DNA of 64,000 nt from Bryoerythrophyllum caledonicum (taxonomy: Eukaryota > Streptophyta > Bryopsida > Pottiales > Pottiaceae), in assembly GCA_963971425.1 (NCBI GenBank), contig OZ020517.1, forward strand, positions 18,690,904-18,754,903, in the 5' to 3' direction. The notes under the pieces were generated by a model. The model was given only the letters and a program-made list of their open reading frames with translations. It made no database searches and had not been told where the DNA came from. How positions within the stretch are numbered: position 1 is the stretch's first letter; every line of letters starts with the position of its first letter. The position numbers and the translations under genes are program-made. Below, one piece after another: positions 1 through 13,100 of the stretch.

Positions 1-14
1 AAAGAGAAGGATAC

Positions 15-2106
15 CTTGACTGAGAAGTAAGCCCACACATTCGGTTTACTTCTGAAACTGAGTTCCTGCAAAACGTTATCAAGTCAGTTTCAAACAAATT
101 TTCATCACCAACAAGGGTGTGAATGCAAACTACCTGAACTTGGCCACTAGTTGGTTTGAAGCCATCGTCAGGGTCTTCACTTGTGACGCGCACCGCGACG
201 ACGTGGCCCTTGGGCTTCTGGGGCTCAACTGCATCCAAATCAAACTGAACAGCCTCTTGCGCAACCTTCCTCCACGTATCGTAGCCACCACCTCCTTGTC
301 CAAACAGACGCCGAATCTCTGCCAAACAACAGGGATCAGAAGTTTCTCCAAAGAACTCGCTGGCAAATTGCCTCGAAAATCATCACAGGACGTACCAGGC
401 ATGCGCCAAAGTGGAATGCCCATGGCGACACCAAGTTGAGCCGCTGGCAAGTTGAACTCCGCAATCCACTCTGTGACAGGGTGCTCTACCTGGAAACTCA
501 GCAATGAAGCTAATTCATTACTTAATATGTTTGAGGAGGGCATCCTGAACTGCCAAATCAGTAGGAGCTCCATGATTATACCTGGAGACGAGGATTGAGC
601 TCCAGGAAGTAAAACTCTCCAGTGTCCATACTATACAAATATTCAACAGTTGCAGCGCCAATGTAGTTGACGCACTTCGCCAGGCGACAGGCGCCTTGCT
701 CCAAGCGCCGCACCGTCTCAGGAGGCGCAATCGTGATCGGACCTTCCTCAATAATCTGGACCACGATACAAAAATCAGTACAAAAACTCGGAGTCAAAAC
801 TAATCCCAGGGATGAAGATGTTTGTACAAGCACCCGACCTTTTGGTGCCGTCTCTGGATGCTGCAATCACGGCTGTGCAGAGCTGCCACATTCCCATACT
901 TATCACACAAGAGCTGCACCTCAAGATGCCGACTCTGGAAATATCCAACACGCGAGATCAGCTCCTCGATCGACATGGAGTCCAGAATATCAACAAAATA
1001 TGTGAAAATATAGTGGCAGATTAGGAAACTAGCCGTGACCTCTAAACATGAAAATGTGTTGAATTTGACGAGTCGTTCTCGCGATGGATGTGATGAGAGA
1101 CACGGACCTGTGTGGCGACTTTCATGATGAAGATGGGGGAGCCGGGAACCTCGCCCTGCACCTGCTTGAAGAGCGCCTTCACCTCATCGTCGTTGTGCAC
1201 CTTGCGGATGCCCTTCCCGCCGCCGCCCCAGGAGGCCTTGATCATGGCCGGGTACCCGATGGCCTGGCACGACAGGACCGCCTCCTCCGTGGTGGACACG
1301 CACGCCTGCTTGTACAGCTCGTCGGGAATGCTGCTTTGGCATACCTCGAAGGGCACAGACACCTACACACAAACAAGTATGAGAATTTAGGAAACAGGAG
1401 AGGTTTCTGATGGCGAGGAGTGACGAGGAGAGATTCGGTTTTGATGGTTTGTTTTCTGATGATGAGAGAGCTTACATGGGAGCCGCTCCAGGGGAGAGTG
1501 GGCACGCCGGCGGCCTGAGCGATGAGAGATGAGCCGATCTTGTCGCCGAGGGAGCTCATGGGCGCAGCGGGAGGGCCCAGGAAGAGGATGCCGCGCGCGA
1601 GGAGGGAGTCGGGGAGCTCGGGGTTCTCCGATGCGTGGCCCCAGCCGGGCCACACGGCTTGCACGCCGGTGCGCTCTGCAATCTGCACACGCCGTGGATC
1701 AGCAAGCCACAATGCGGAGGAGGAGGGGAGAGTGGAGGTGAGTGCGACAGATCACCTCGACGATGAGCTGCACGTTGGCGTAGTTGTTGTTGTTGGTGCC
1801 GCCCGGGACCTCGACAAACTGGTCCGCCATGCGGATGTGCTCGGCGTTGATGCGCATGTCCTCGGGCGTGGCCATGGCCACCAGCAGCACGGCGCGCTCC
1901 ACGCCGAAGCTCTCGTACGCCCACGAGCGCACGGAGCGCATGAACTTGACGGCCGCCATACCATTGTTCGCGATCAGGACGCTGCGGATGGCGTCCGTCC
2001 CGCCCAGCGCCGCGCAGTACTCCTCCACCACCGACGACGACGCCGCCATCGCCCCACTCTTTTTCCCCACCCCCTTCGCCCCGTCATCACCCACCACCTC
2101 CGCCAT
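15..2106 (-). CDS. ACC1: Acetyl-CoA carboxylase (homomeric, cytosolic type), N-terminal biotin carboxylase part; truncated by window edge
   Basis: Catalyses ATP-dependent carboxylation of acetyl-CoA to malonyl-CoA; this end holds the biotin carboxylase domain. Exons (minus): 2106-1756, 1682-1476, 1362-1108, 934-839, 755-582, 489-396, 318-134, 65-15, continuing off the left edge. All have GT-AG borders and join in frame to 471 codons. Visible landmarks: [17 protein letters not shown] near residue 40, [15 protein letters not shown] in exon 2, TLPWSGSH at its end, the ATP-grasp loop [14 protein letters not shown] at about residues 228-241, and [18 protein letters not shown] across exons 5-6 with the catalytic Glu/Arg region. 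I chose the Met at 2106 (MAEVV); an in-frame Met at 2166 would add 20 residues. No chloroplast transit peptide is obvious, so the cytosolic enzyme is likely. Biotinyl and carboxyltransferase domains lie outside the window. Confidence 0.95.
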
Positions 2107-3571
2107 CACAAAACTCACAGCTCGAAAACGCACAATCCAACTAACCCAATCCGCGTAATCGCCCACACATCAGGGCGACGAGAGAAAACGCATCACGTCG
2201 AGGCGACGATGTTAGTGCGCAATTGATCCAGAAACCTGAACCCCTGACCGGATTTCCTAGCACTATCTCTCTCTGTCACTCCTCCAGGCGTCTTCTTCAC
2301 CTCAATCAGTGTCCCACCTAATCAGGCACACTCTAAATGCTGCCTTAAGAGCGGGTCTGTGTTGGTTGGTCGCGCAATAAATGCGAGCTCTCAATTCCTG
2401 TCGGTGTCATTGCCTGCCCAGTCCCCAGGCTCGCTCGTCCTGTTGCTCTTCTGTCCTCTTCTCGCAACTGGCGCTTCCACCCTGCGATGCGAGATTGTCA
2501 AATGCAGGCTTGCAAGCAGCAGCGGCTTCGTGATCATATTGAAAATAGACGCAAAAAGTGCCGCGACTTCGACTGATTTTTGTCAGACAGAAGACGACGG
2601 CTCTGGAATCACAACAGTCAACCGCGTGCGCATGAACGGATTCATTCTCTCAGTGGATCATGTCATTCCATTCTACGACACCGACTCATGAGACTCGATC
2701 TCCCAACATTCACAACATTCAAACTTGCTTCTCCTCACCATCAGCTTCCAAATTCTCTGCGACATTGTCATTGGCACATCTGAGAAGACCTCTCTACATG
2801 CAAACTCATGCATTGAGTGTGTGCAGCAGCTGGTTCTGTTGATGCGATTCTCGTCCTCAATCTGCTTCCGGCGCTTCAAATGTTCTGTCAGGCCGCATAG
2901 ATGGTGTGTGTGTTTTGTTTGACAATCATTGCAAACTTGTCGTCTTTTATTTACTATTTTGAGCTTTTGCAGAGAGGGTGAAATCAAGTGCAACACGCAA
3001 GATGAAGAAGAAAATCATTTTCAGAGTTTCAGTGAACCAAATGCAAGATTTGCAAGCAGGTGAAATCATCTCAAAACTTTCTTTTGGAAAGCTTGTTTCT
3101 GCCAGAATGAAAACTTGAGTTTTATATTCACATAGTACATATTCATATTTAGAAAGGACTCAGTAAAAATAGGAAAAACACATGTGAAGAACTCACTTAA
3201 AAAGAATCAGTTCATGTGTGGGTTTGATTGCATTTGGGATGTGCAATGATACCCAACGTTGTTGAGGAGAATGTAAAATGCTGGGAGTTTGGGTGAAATA
3301 GTTCAATTTTGATTGAGAAAGTTGCAACATGATAGCTTTGGTTATTTATTTTGGTGTAATATTTTTAGTTGGAACGAACAGACACTCTATTCACGCCGAC
3401 CTCCTTCGGAAGCCGAAGATCTTACTGCTACTACTACCAACTCGCTTATTACTGTGAACTCTACACGACGAGATCTCCGGAAGGAGAAGGTTGTATGGTT
3501 TCTCACCTTCTCTCCCAACTTCTCCGATCAATGGTCGGCCTGGAACGACAATCAAAACTCTGGGAAGTAGT
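2107..3571. other. Intergenic: ACC leader/promoter side and PEX11 3' flank
   Basis: No gene recognised. The two neighbours are both on the minus strand, so this holds the acetyl-CoA carboxylase 5' region (about 2107-2700) and the PEX11 3' flank. Short open frames here have no family features. Confidence 0.5.
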
Positions 3572-4333
3572 CTACTTGGAGTCTGGCCAAAGTTGGTACC
3601 ATCCGGCCCACGCGGAGGCGAGGCCACTGAGGCCCAAAGTGACGGGGTGAGACACAAACGGGTTCGGATCCACGACAGCCAAAGCGATGAAGAGATCCGA
3701 GGTTTTGGCCACGATGGACATGACTGACATGACGCGCTGCATCTTGAGGGCGGAGATCTTGGCCTTGAGGGCTTTGATCGCCTTGAGCGTCGCGGACCCG
3801 TCCGTCACGGCGGTGCGGAACGAGACCTCGGAGTCGGCCTCCAGCTTCGCCAGCTGTTTCTTGAGGGCCTGCTCCGCCGCCATGCCGCGCCGGATGGTGA
3901 TCACGTCGGCCGTGATGAAGAAGATGTAGGCCACGCTCTCCCCGAACGCCGAGATGTACATGGTGCGCGCGGCGAGGCCGGCGTCCAGGGCGCCCACCTT
4001 GGCCAGCCACGTGCAATGGTCGAACAGCCAGTACACCATCTCGCCGCCGAACCCGAAGATGGTGAGCAGCTGGATGGTGAGGTCCGGGTAGGTGCCGTGG
4101 CGGAGCGCGTTGAACCCGGTGAGGGATCGCCCCGTGCGGAACGCCTTCCGGCTCAGCCCCGCGGCCACCTCCAGGTTCTTGTAGCGCGCGGCGAGCGCCG
4201 GGTTGCGGGCTTCCACGCTGTAGTGACCCAGCTTGCCGATGTACTGCAGCGTCTTCACCACCTTGTCGATGCCATCGCGCTTCGCTAGAAACACCACCAG
4301 CTTGTCAATCGCGTCCAGCCGCTTCTCCGCCAT
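3572..4333 (-). CDS. PEX11: Peroxisomal membrane protein PEX11 (peroxin-11 C/D/E type)
   Basis: Integral peroxisomal membrane protein that elongates and helps divide peroxisomes. Uninterrupted 253-residue frame starting MAEKRLDAIDKLVVFLAKRDG, the usual plant PEX11 opening, followed by GIDKVVKTLQYIGKLGHYS, the amphipathic N-terminal region, then RTGRSLTGFNALRH and a hydrophobic central stretch (YWLFDHCTWLAKVGAL). Length agrees with the plant family (about 230-255 residues). The C-terminal part (about residues 205-253) holds the last hydrophobic segment and ends WYQLWPDSK; no dilysine KKxx tail is seen. Single exon, GC-rich, unlike the AT-rich flanks. Start chosen at the first Met, which matches the family N-terminus. 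Other PEX11 subclasses are possible. Confidence 0.93.
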   Translation of the reverse strand: MAEKRLDAIDKLVVFLAKRDGIDKVVKTLQYIGKLGHYSVEARNPALAARYKNLEVAAGLSRKAFRTGRSLTGFNALRHGTYPDLTIQLLTIFGFGGEMVYWLFDHCTWLAKVGALDAGLAARTMYISAFGESVAYIFFITADVITIRRGMAAEQALKKQLAKLEADSEVSFRTAVTDGSATLKAIKALKAKISALKMQRVMSVMSIVAKTSDLFIALAVVDPNPFVSHPVTLGLSGLASAWAGWYQLWPDSK

Positions 4334-5546
4334 GCTTGCAACTCTCCAAGGCCCTCACAGATTCAAAAATCCCTGCTCACAGAGTTCAATTTCACGAGTC
4401 AAAATCCTTGAATCTCCAGTCAAAAGCTTGCACCTCCGGCACTCTTCCCGAACGCTCATTCAATGTCCGAACCAAGCTAGGAACTCTACAACTGCAACCA
4501 GTTGCTTCAATCCACTCACTGAAAACACTACAATCCAACCCTAATTCTCTCAAAAACACCCTCGCACTCATCAAAACCCGGCAAGCTCTAGAGCTGGTTT
4601 TCTAGATTGCAAAACTCCTGGAGAATTCTAGAAACTTGTGAGGAACTGCACCCAATTGCTTCAATCCACTTGTGAACTGAAACACAAGCTGGGCACTGAG
4701 TTTGCAATCGTGAAGAACTCTAGTCTCTTGAGTGGACCCAATCACTTCAATTCACTCACACAAACCACACAAACAAGAGCTCCCTGGCAGTCTTCAAAAA
4801 CTCGGTCCTAGTACCTTGTTTCAAACTTCACGTATTCCAATTCACTCACAGAAGTACACTGTTGTCTCGCAAGTTGAAGATGCAGGCTAGCAGGCTTCCG
4901 AAGCATGTGCAGCTAGTTTTAGAGCCTGCAATGGAGAATTCTAAAGATGTACCCACAGTGGACACTAACAAGATCGGCTTCCTACACTTCGCAGCTTCAA
5001 CAGTGGCTCCTGTGATGCTCCACCAGGTGATGCAGTTCTCGCCGCCATCGTGGTCCGGAAGCTCATCTCCATCCACCACCGAAGAGAAGTGGAATCCTCT
5101 CTGCCTGGGAGAGAGGGTGTCTGCAGCTCATACGGTGAGGAGAGGGGCCCAGCGCCGCAATGTCAGTAGTGGATATGGCCCTCCACTGTTGGCTAAGTGC
5201 CAGTGGAATGATGGGTCTGTGGTGAATAAGGTGTTAAGATGGAGCTATATTCTGTAAGGAAATAGAGCTACAGAATCTAGGGACACCAAAATATTAGAGA
5301 GAGCAAATAACAAAAATTCATTTGAAATATATTAGCTATGGAGAAGTGTGTTCAACTCTGTGGGAGAGTTGCCTTTTATACTTTCCTCCCATCATAGAAG
5401 GTAAAGTTAACTTAGAGTGAATACAAGCTCACTTTACTTTGAGCAGATGTAGAAACATAAGCTCCTTTTGCCTTGTGCGGATATAAAAACTTCATATCGT
5501 TTCTAAGTTGACTCGGACTGACTGCTAGTTGACTTTTACTTTAACA
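4334..5546. other. PEX11 upstream region with degenerate short repeats; no gene recognised
   Basis: Upstream of PEX11. From 4370 to 4860 a motif like TTGCTTCAATCCACTCACTGAA recurs in decayed form (about 4500, 4655, 4745, 4835), suggesting old tandem duplication. A 131-residue open frame at 4862-5257 (+) matches nothing I know. Confidence 0.35.
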
Positions 5547-5549
5547 TTA

Positions 5550-5902
5550 GGTAAGCGTCCCCATTACCAACAAAAACCCATAGCCAATGCCTGTAAAATT
5601 CGGGTATATCTAACCGTCTTCCATCCCATTGCCACCAACTCAGCTCTAAATGGAGGTTTGTTATTAGTCAAGATCCTTACTTTTGGTGGTTGATTATGAG
5701 GGGTACCTATTGTTGGCCACTCACTAAACATGGTTGCACAATTTGAAAATTCATAACTAATTCAGCTTTCATTGGAAAAACATGAAATCACTTGGGTTGG
5801 AATTGTAATTCTATTGGCTATCACTAAAAAATAATAGTATAGTTATCTCCTCTCTCCATATATGCACATTCCTTAACTTGTCGGTGTTAGGGGTGGCTTA
5901 CC
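5550..5902 (+). mobile_element. MITE family A, copy 1 (about 353 bp)
   Basis: Starts GGTAAGC and ends GCTTACC, flanked on both sides by TTA (5547-5549 and 5903-5905), a 3-bp target duplication typical of PIF/Harbinger elements. The body (TTGGCTATCACT, CACTTGGGTTGGAATTG, TGGAGGTTTG) recurs at 14886-15237 and, inverted, at 22155-22506, with decayed pieces near 23.8 and 63.1 kb. No coding capacity. Confidence 0.75.
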
Positions 5903-5905
5903 TTA

Positions 5906-6270
5906 GTGCCTGGCCCATTTTGACATGTGGAGGTGGGAGTTTTATGAGAGTAGAGGATCTGAACGCTCTAACATTGCACTCATGACTGTGCTCTTTGAAC
6001 CGGTAACTATGGAATTCAAAATTTGGACCCATGACCGACCATAAAGGCGCCGATAAAGCAACCACACATGCTAGCCATCTGGCTGGATTTCGACCCCCAT
6101 CTGGTCGCTGGAATCCCGGATTGGGACCCGGGTGTCCGAATGGGTTCAGCCCTACGATCTGAAGGGGGGTCGTGTGCGCCTCCATATTAGCACCTAGTAC
6201 CATGTCATTTGGATAGCCATGTACTTTAAACCCATCATCACGGCATTTGTATATATGTTATTGGCATATG
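5906..6270. other. Spacer between MITE and Tc1-like element
   Basis: Nothing recognised. A 101-residue minus-strand frame (5898-6203) overlaps the MITE end and has no family features. Confidence 0.3.
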
Positions 6271-6272
6271 TA

Positions 6273-7895
6273 CAGTGGCAACCAAAAATAGTTGTATAAG
6301 AGAAGCATTTTAAAAAAAATCAGCTACCAAATCTACATAAAATAGCAAGAACACAACCACAAGCACGTGTAGTTGCAACAAGCATAAAACACAAAGTTTT
6401 CAATGAAAATATGAACTAGAAAAACACATAATAATTCAAATATTCAACAAGCCTGTACAATTCTTTATGGTCAAATTGATTTTTATTGATTATCAACTTT
6501 AGAAACCAAGATCAAAGATTACTAAACACCGTTACAACTCAATGATTCAACTAAGAAGAACACAAACACTACTACAATGCGTAGCCACCTCCTGCTTGAT
6601 AGACATCAAGAGCTCTTTCAGAGCGTATCAACTTCCAAACAACATCAGGCTCTATATTGTACCAAATTTCTTGTATCTTCTCCCAGAAGTCACTAATACC
6701 AGTGGGTTTCTTCTTAGACCTTCTCAGACGGGGATCTATTTCATTCCAAAGATGTTCTATTGGATTGAGGTGAGGTGATTCTAAAGGGTGTCCAATAAAG
6801 AGAAATTTTTGAGCTCGCAACCAATCTACAACATAATGTGCAGTGTGTTTTGGGTTGTTGGAAAGGACTTGGCAATTTTGCATTTGAATAGTGCCCATAG
6901 ATTCCATCTCTAAAATGTTGCGGTATTTGTATTTATCCATCTTCCCTTCAATCAAATGAAACTTGCCAAGTCCTTTCCAACTCATACAACCTTAAACTAG
7001 TATGCTTCCTCCTCCATTTTTGATTGCAAACTGCACATGCTAATCTAAAAGACGTTTTCCACTCTTTCTCCAACAATATTGACGCACATTGACTAAACCA
7101 AAAAGTTTAAATTTGGACTCATTAGAAAAAATGACATGAGCCCGGAACTCCCGGAACTTCCAATCTGCATGTTTGCACTTCTTTGCCTACTAAAAATGGC
7201 TAGCTCAATGTTTCTTTGTCAAAAGTGGCTTCTTGGTCTTAACACATGCTCTCAACCCTTGCCTCTGAAGACTCCTTTTAATAGTATCATCACTCAATCG
7301 CATGCCTTCAAATTGTAACACTCTTCCTGTTGTTACCGTTGTACTAATATTTCCACCATTAAATCTCCTCAGAGTGTCACAGTCACGACATTCATCATGA
7401 ATTCTAGGTCTATTGGGCAAAGTTTTGTCTATTAGACACTCTCTCACAAAACCTTTGCATTATCTCATAAAAAGACTTGCTTTGATGAATGCCCAAAACT
7501 ACTGAAATCTCGTCATATGAGTTGCCTCGCCTATACATCTCAAGAACTGCCATACATTGATTCTCAAACCTTCTAGGAGCCATAGCAAATCACGAAAGGC
7601 CTCTACAAATCTCACAAAAAAAACCCAAAACAAAAAGTCTCACTAGTGCACTTGTAATGAGAAGATAGTGGTGTGTATAACTTACGCGCATCTTAAGTTG
7701 CACACACCCCTTCATGATTTTTGCATGTATAATCTCTACAAGTGGCATATTTTGAGGAAGTCAATGTTAACTAGGTGCCATGAGGTGTACTAATCAAAGC
7801 TAGCCTAATAAATCTCTTACCAACCCACCAACTATGCTACAATCAACACCTATTGGAGAGATGCTTCATTGTCCGGACACTTTTGGTTGCCACTA
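6273..7895 (-). mobile_element. Tc1/mariner-type DNA transposon, about 1.62 kb, inactive
   Basis: Terminal inverted repeats CAGTGGCAACCAAAA at 6273 and, inverted, at the right end (TTTTGGTTGCCACTA ending 7895; last base differs). TA dinucleotides flank both ends (6271-6272, 7896-7897), the hallmark Tc1/mariner target duplication. Total length and a single internal transposase on the minus strand fit Tc1 elements. Confidence 0.85.
6572..7583 (-). pseudogene. Tc1-like (DD34E class) transposase, broken
   Basis: Cut-and-paste transposase relic. In order on the minus strand: MAPRRFENQCMAVLEMYRRG (HTH start, 7583), a second HTH part with LSDDTIKRSLQRQGLRA (about 7205-7447), VIFSNESKFKLFG (about 7110), and the C-terminal piece SPHLNPIEHLWNEIDPRLR (about 6770) ending ALDVYQAGGGYAL-stop at 6572. 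The pieces lie in different frames or are separated by stops. The middle catalytic Asp positions are lost: FSNES where the family has FSDES, and LSNNPKH where it has QDNDPKH. The DDE glutamate (NPIEHLW) remains. Confidence 0.85.
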
Positions 7896-7897
7896 TA

Positions 7898-9798
7898 TAT
7901 ATGTTATGCCCCCTTTGCACCAAGGGGTAGGCTGCAAGCACTACCAACGCTTTAACTACCATATGGTCAAAAAATCCACTTGGAGTTCACATGGCCATGT
8001 TGCAATTTAAATATTTTATAACCATGGAGTGAAGTATCTAGAGTAGTGTAGATCAGAATGCTCACATCAAGCATAGATACCTTACAGTCACTTACTTGTG
8101 GAGTAGTTTAGCTTGTCCATATATCCACAACTACCCTACTATGCATGGCATGCAACAAAATTATAGAGTGTACCTTTATCAACACTCCACCACCTCTCTA
8201 CCGCTGTAGATGACTCACTTTGCCAAGTAGGATGCCATGTAAGATTTATAGCCACCACCTTTTTGTGGTGCGGATCATCATATACAAGCTATTATTCTAA
8301 CTTCACCACAAGCTCCAACCAACCTCCTAGTGGAAACTTAGGGGGCATTATTGTATCAATTTTTTTAACTCCAAATCATAAAACACAATCTCAACTGCAG
8401 GAGTACCACTAAATGAAAAAAATCCTGAGGTGGGTTGTTGCAAATCTTGGGCACGTTTCCATGGTTGCAATCTATATTTGCAATTCTTGAAATTTAGTAC
8501 AGAGATTCAAACAAGAGGTAGGTGGGAGTAAAAATTTTATTCTCATCAAACGTATAAAATAGAAGTTATGCCATTTTGAAGAAAAACTTGTTGAGTGTGG
8601 GCATATCAGGTAATTCCAAAACTTTTGCTAGGACACTCTAGTAAATTTGAGATTTTCAATACTAGCAAGTAATATTATTTTCCTTTCATATTGTCCAAAA
8701 ATATTTCTCGTCTTTAGTGGAAAAATGCATTTCATCCAAAGTCAAAGATTTGCACACATCGCCACATATTGTTGGGCAGGGAACCAAAAAACTTCTACTT
8801 ATCCACATAAAAATTTGAGATCTTTTTCACTTTTTATTTTTTCTTTTACAAGACGTGGTGTAAACTTTCTTATTGACTATTCAGATTATCAATCTAAAAC
8901 GGATTTTGTTCCAAAAAAATTAGAAGGTGAATTGGCACTTTTTGAATTTTCACTATTTGCACAACTTCTTTGAATATCCTACACCCCTTCTATACCTCTA
9001 AAAATTGGTGCACATGAGTTAATATCTTGATCAATATGAAGATATAAAATTTAGACCTTCTATAGTACAAAACTTTGACCCCAAGTGAAGTCAAAGTTTG
9101 CTAATCTACTCAACAAAGGGATGAAAATGAACCATTTTTTGTACTCCAAACACTCTAATCTTTCAATCCATGTCATCAAAATTGATGAAATTTCATGAAT
9201 ATGTTATATGTTAACAGAACATTTATATGTTAACATTTAACATTTAATTGTTAAATGAGATTCTATGGTTTCAAATAGAAATCCAATTTTTTTATTCCTT
9301 CCTTACTTGTTGCACTAGAATTAACAGTTTTGAAGTGTTTTTGGTGTGAAATTGTTAAGGAAATTTAGGAACTAGCGCCAGTTCATGACCCGTGAAACCT
9401 TCATTTCATACTACTATCAACCCTCTAAGGACAAAAGGTCCAAAGGTGGTCACTTTTGGAGTAATCTGCAAACTTGTTAGACAAATATTCATCTTGGTTT
9501 GATCCACAACCTAAGTTAAGTTCCAAGGATCCGTGCACTTCCAATAATTGCTGTGAGAATGTGCGTCAGAGTCTGATGAATAAACCAAAATGATGTTTGT
9601 CATGACTAATCAAAATGAAATGTACCCACTTGTGGATTCTCTCAATCCTGGTCACCCCGTCGTCCTTAAAGGATTAATAACCCCATTGTCTCTAATTCTT
9701 TGTCACTATAATGACTCACATAGAAGCATATAAAGCGTTAGAAGTCACCCTAATAATAGTATCAAAAATATTATTAACATATTCAAAAATGATTAGAA
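7898..9798. other. AT-rich spacer, no gene seen
   Basis: No frame with family features, no clear terminal repeats. A stretch near 9190-9260 repeats ATATGTTAACA/TTTAACATTTAA. Confidence 0.4.
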
Positions 9799-10067
9799 TA
9801 TTGAGGTTTAAAAGAAATAGAGAAGTGATTGCACAAGCAAATGAATCACACATGATTTTACAAACAATGCTTGGAGTCAAATATGACCTTCTTTCAAAGG
9901 TCTTCACTTATAGTACCAATTGGTAACAACCTTTGCTAATACATATGGAACAACTTTAAGTTCCTTTCACCTCTCTTTCTTTTCTCCGAGGCTTTACTTT
10001 CCCTTCTAAAACCTACCTCAACTATTTAGGATGTTATAATAACTACGAACAACTCAAATTTCTAACA
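9799..10067 (-). repeat. 3' LTR of the copia element
   Basis: Aligns with 14384-14632 (shared TACCAATTG, ACATATGGAAC, ACTTTCCCTTC, CCTACCTCAACTATTTA). On the minus strand it starts TGTTAGAAATT; the other end is AATA, not the canonical CA. The two LTRs have diverged clearly, so the insertion is old. Confidence 0.75.
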
Positions 10068-10197
10068 CTTCCACCTTGCAAGTACTTACCTTCTTGCAAT
10101 CCCATTGCCTTTACTAGCCTTTGATGCTCCTATTTTGCAAGTGCTTTTGTTAGCACATCCGCCATCATGATGTCTTCTGTTAGACAACACTTCAAGC

Positions 10198-13100
10198 TTA
10201 TCTCGCCCTCTCGAACTTCTCGCGAATGAAGTAATGTTGCACATCAATGTGCTTTGTACGTGAATAGTGTGTGGGATTCGTTGCAAGGGCTATGCATCCT
10301 TGGTTGTTGCACATGATGGTCGTTCCTTCTTCTTGAATAAACTCTACATCCATCAAAAGCTTGCAAAGCCAAATGGCCTCTTTCGTACTTTGGCTAGTTG
10401 CCATATTCTCTACTTCCATCGTGGACAAAACAGTGGTTGGTTGCCTCTTGCAATTCCACGAAATGACACCATCTCCAACATAGAATACATACCCCATTGT
10501 CAAATGCCGCTTATTCATATCTTTGGCCTAATTTACTTCGCAATTCCCTCTCAAACCAATGTCCTTACCACCAAGATACAATTTATAATCTATAGTTCCT
10601 TGCAAGTACCATATGATGCGCTTCATGGCACTCCAATGTGTCGGACCAACCTTAGACATGAATTAGTTCATCATACTCACCGCAAATGCAAAGTCAGACC
10701 ATGTGCTTATTATAGCATACAACAATGACCCAACTCCACCCTTGTATGACACGGCTTCCATCTCACCTTGAATTGCCTCAAACTCTTCCTCCAAAAGCTT
10801 CAACAACTTGACATTCACATCAAGAATAGTACCAATGAGGTTGCACTCTTCCATGTAAAAGTGCTTGAGCACCTCCTCAACGTACTTCTTTTGCCTCATG
10901 GTGATGGTGCATGCATTGCAGTCTCTTACAAATTCCACACCAAGACAATACTTTAACTCATCAAGATCGTTCATACCAAGTTCCGTGTTGAGCTTACCTT
11001 TGAGCCACGCCAACTTAGCCAAAAGGTTAGCCAAGATGATCGAGTCATCCACAAACATGAGGACTATCATCAAGTACTCACTTGTTTGATTGATGTACAA
11101 GGAATGGTCCGCTTGGCTTCTAGTAAAACCTTCCTTGGTGACTAAAACGTCAATGCGTTGATATCATGCTCTTGGTGATTGCTTGAGTCTATACATCAAC
11201 TTCTTGAGCTTGCACACAAGATGATCATAGTATTCTTGTACAAAACTTTGCGGTTAGTCTATGTATATGTCTTTATACAAAACTCACAGTTCAAAAATGT
11301 GGTCTTCACATCCATTTGGTGGATCTCCAAGTCCAAAGCGGCTCCAAGTGCAAAAATGTACTAAATGGTGGTGAACTTGGCAATGGGAGCAAACTTCTCA
11401 AGAAACTCTACTCCCACAACTTCAGAGCACACTTTTACAACTAATCTTGCATTGTGGCACACCACTCGATCCGAAGCATTCTTCTTCGTACAAAACATAT
11501 ACTTGCGTCGGATGCTCTTCTAATCCTTTAGAAGAGGAGCCAACTCCTACGTGTTATTTGTCATGAACAGGTCGTACTCATCTTGCATAGCCGAATCCCA
11601 CTTGCTCTCATCCTCCGACTGCATAGCTTCACACATGTTTAAATGATCTTCTAATGATGCCACATTGGCACATTCTATCTCATGTTGATGCAAAATGTGG
11701 CTCTTCCACCAATCGCTGGGCGGACGAAGCTCTCTTCTTCGATACCGCTGTTCTTGAAAGTTCCCCAAATCATCATCGCTTGGTAAAGGTGATAATGAAG
11801 ATGCTACACCTCCTTTTTTTGCCTCCAATCTCTCTTCTTTTTTGGTATCACCATCGTAACCCTTCAAAGGTGGTGGTTTGGAATATTCGTTCACCAAGGT
11901 AGGGGTCTCACTTCTCCCACTTGGACTCATCTCCAAACATCACTAATATTAATAATATCTTCAACAAATACAACATCAAGACTCTTAATGATCTTCTTCG
12001 TCTCAATACACATGAGCCGATATGCAATAGTACCCTCACAATAGCCAAGAAACAAACACTTTGAACCTTTTGCATCAAGTTTTTCCCTCTTTGTATCAGG
12101 CACCATGGCATATGCAATGTATCTAAAGACACGTATATGCGCAATGCATGGCTTGCGGCCACTCCAAACTTCTTGTCGTGTACTGATGACATTTAGAGCT
12201 CTCGTTGGACATGAATTGCGGATGTAGACCGCATCGGCCACCGCTTCCGCCCAAAATTCAAGCTTTAGGTGTTGTGCATGGATCACGCTCCTAGCTATTT
12301 CCACTATGGTACAACTTGCACGCTTCCCAACTCCATTTTGCTCCAACATGTAAGGTATTGACGTGTGCCTTTCAATGCCCTGCTTCTTCAAGAAACTTTG
12401 AAAGCCAGAGGATATAAACTCTACACCATTGTCCGACCAAAACACCTTGATCTAAGTTTTGATTGTTCTCTGCAAGGGCCTTGAACTCCTTGAACTTCTC
12501 AAGGCATTCCTCTTTTGTCTTCAAAATATACATCCACACCTTCCTTGAAAAGTCATCAATGAAGGTCACATAATACCTTACACCACATATAGAAGTGGTC
12601 CTCATAGGGCCACACACATTGGTATGCACAATCTCCAAAGGCTTTCTTGCACCCGTTGCTTTATCTTTTGAAAATGGTGCCCTATGTTGCTTGCCTTGCA
12701 CGCACCCTTCACAAAATGACATTGATAATTCATCTTTGTCAAGAGTCATGCCACTCATCGTGCTTTCAAGTGAATGCCCATTTCTCACGTTCAAATGACC
12801 AAGTTGATGATGCCAAAGCTCCAATGCACCACCCTCTTTAGATGATTGTGCTACTTTGGCCACATTCGCTTCAAACACTTTTGTAAAGGTCGCTTTGTAC
12901 AAATTGCCTTCAGGAGTTGCTACCACAAGATCATCTTTATTTGGTGCCCTCAACACACATCCATCCATATTCAAAATCCCCTTCATTCCCCTTGTCATAA
13001 ATTTGCTTACCGAGAGCAAGTTCGCTTGCAACTAGGGCACATAGAGAACGTTCTTGATTCTAAACCTCTTAGAACAACCCTTCACAAGCACTTCGGCAAC

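Noticed and set aside
1522-2226. 234-codon open frame (+) opposite ACC exons 1-2
   Set aside because: Antisense shadow of GC-rich coding exons; His/Arg-rich translation with no family features.
4862-5257. 131-codon open frame upstream of PEX11
   Set aside because: No domain, signal or composition typical of coding DNA here; left as spacer.
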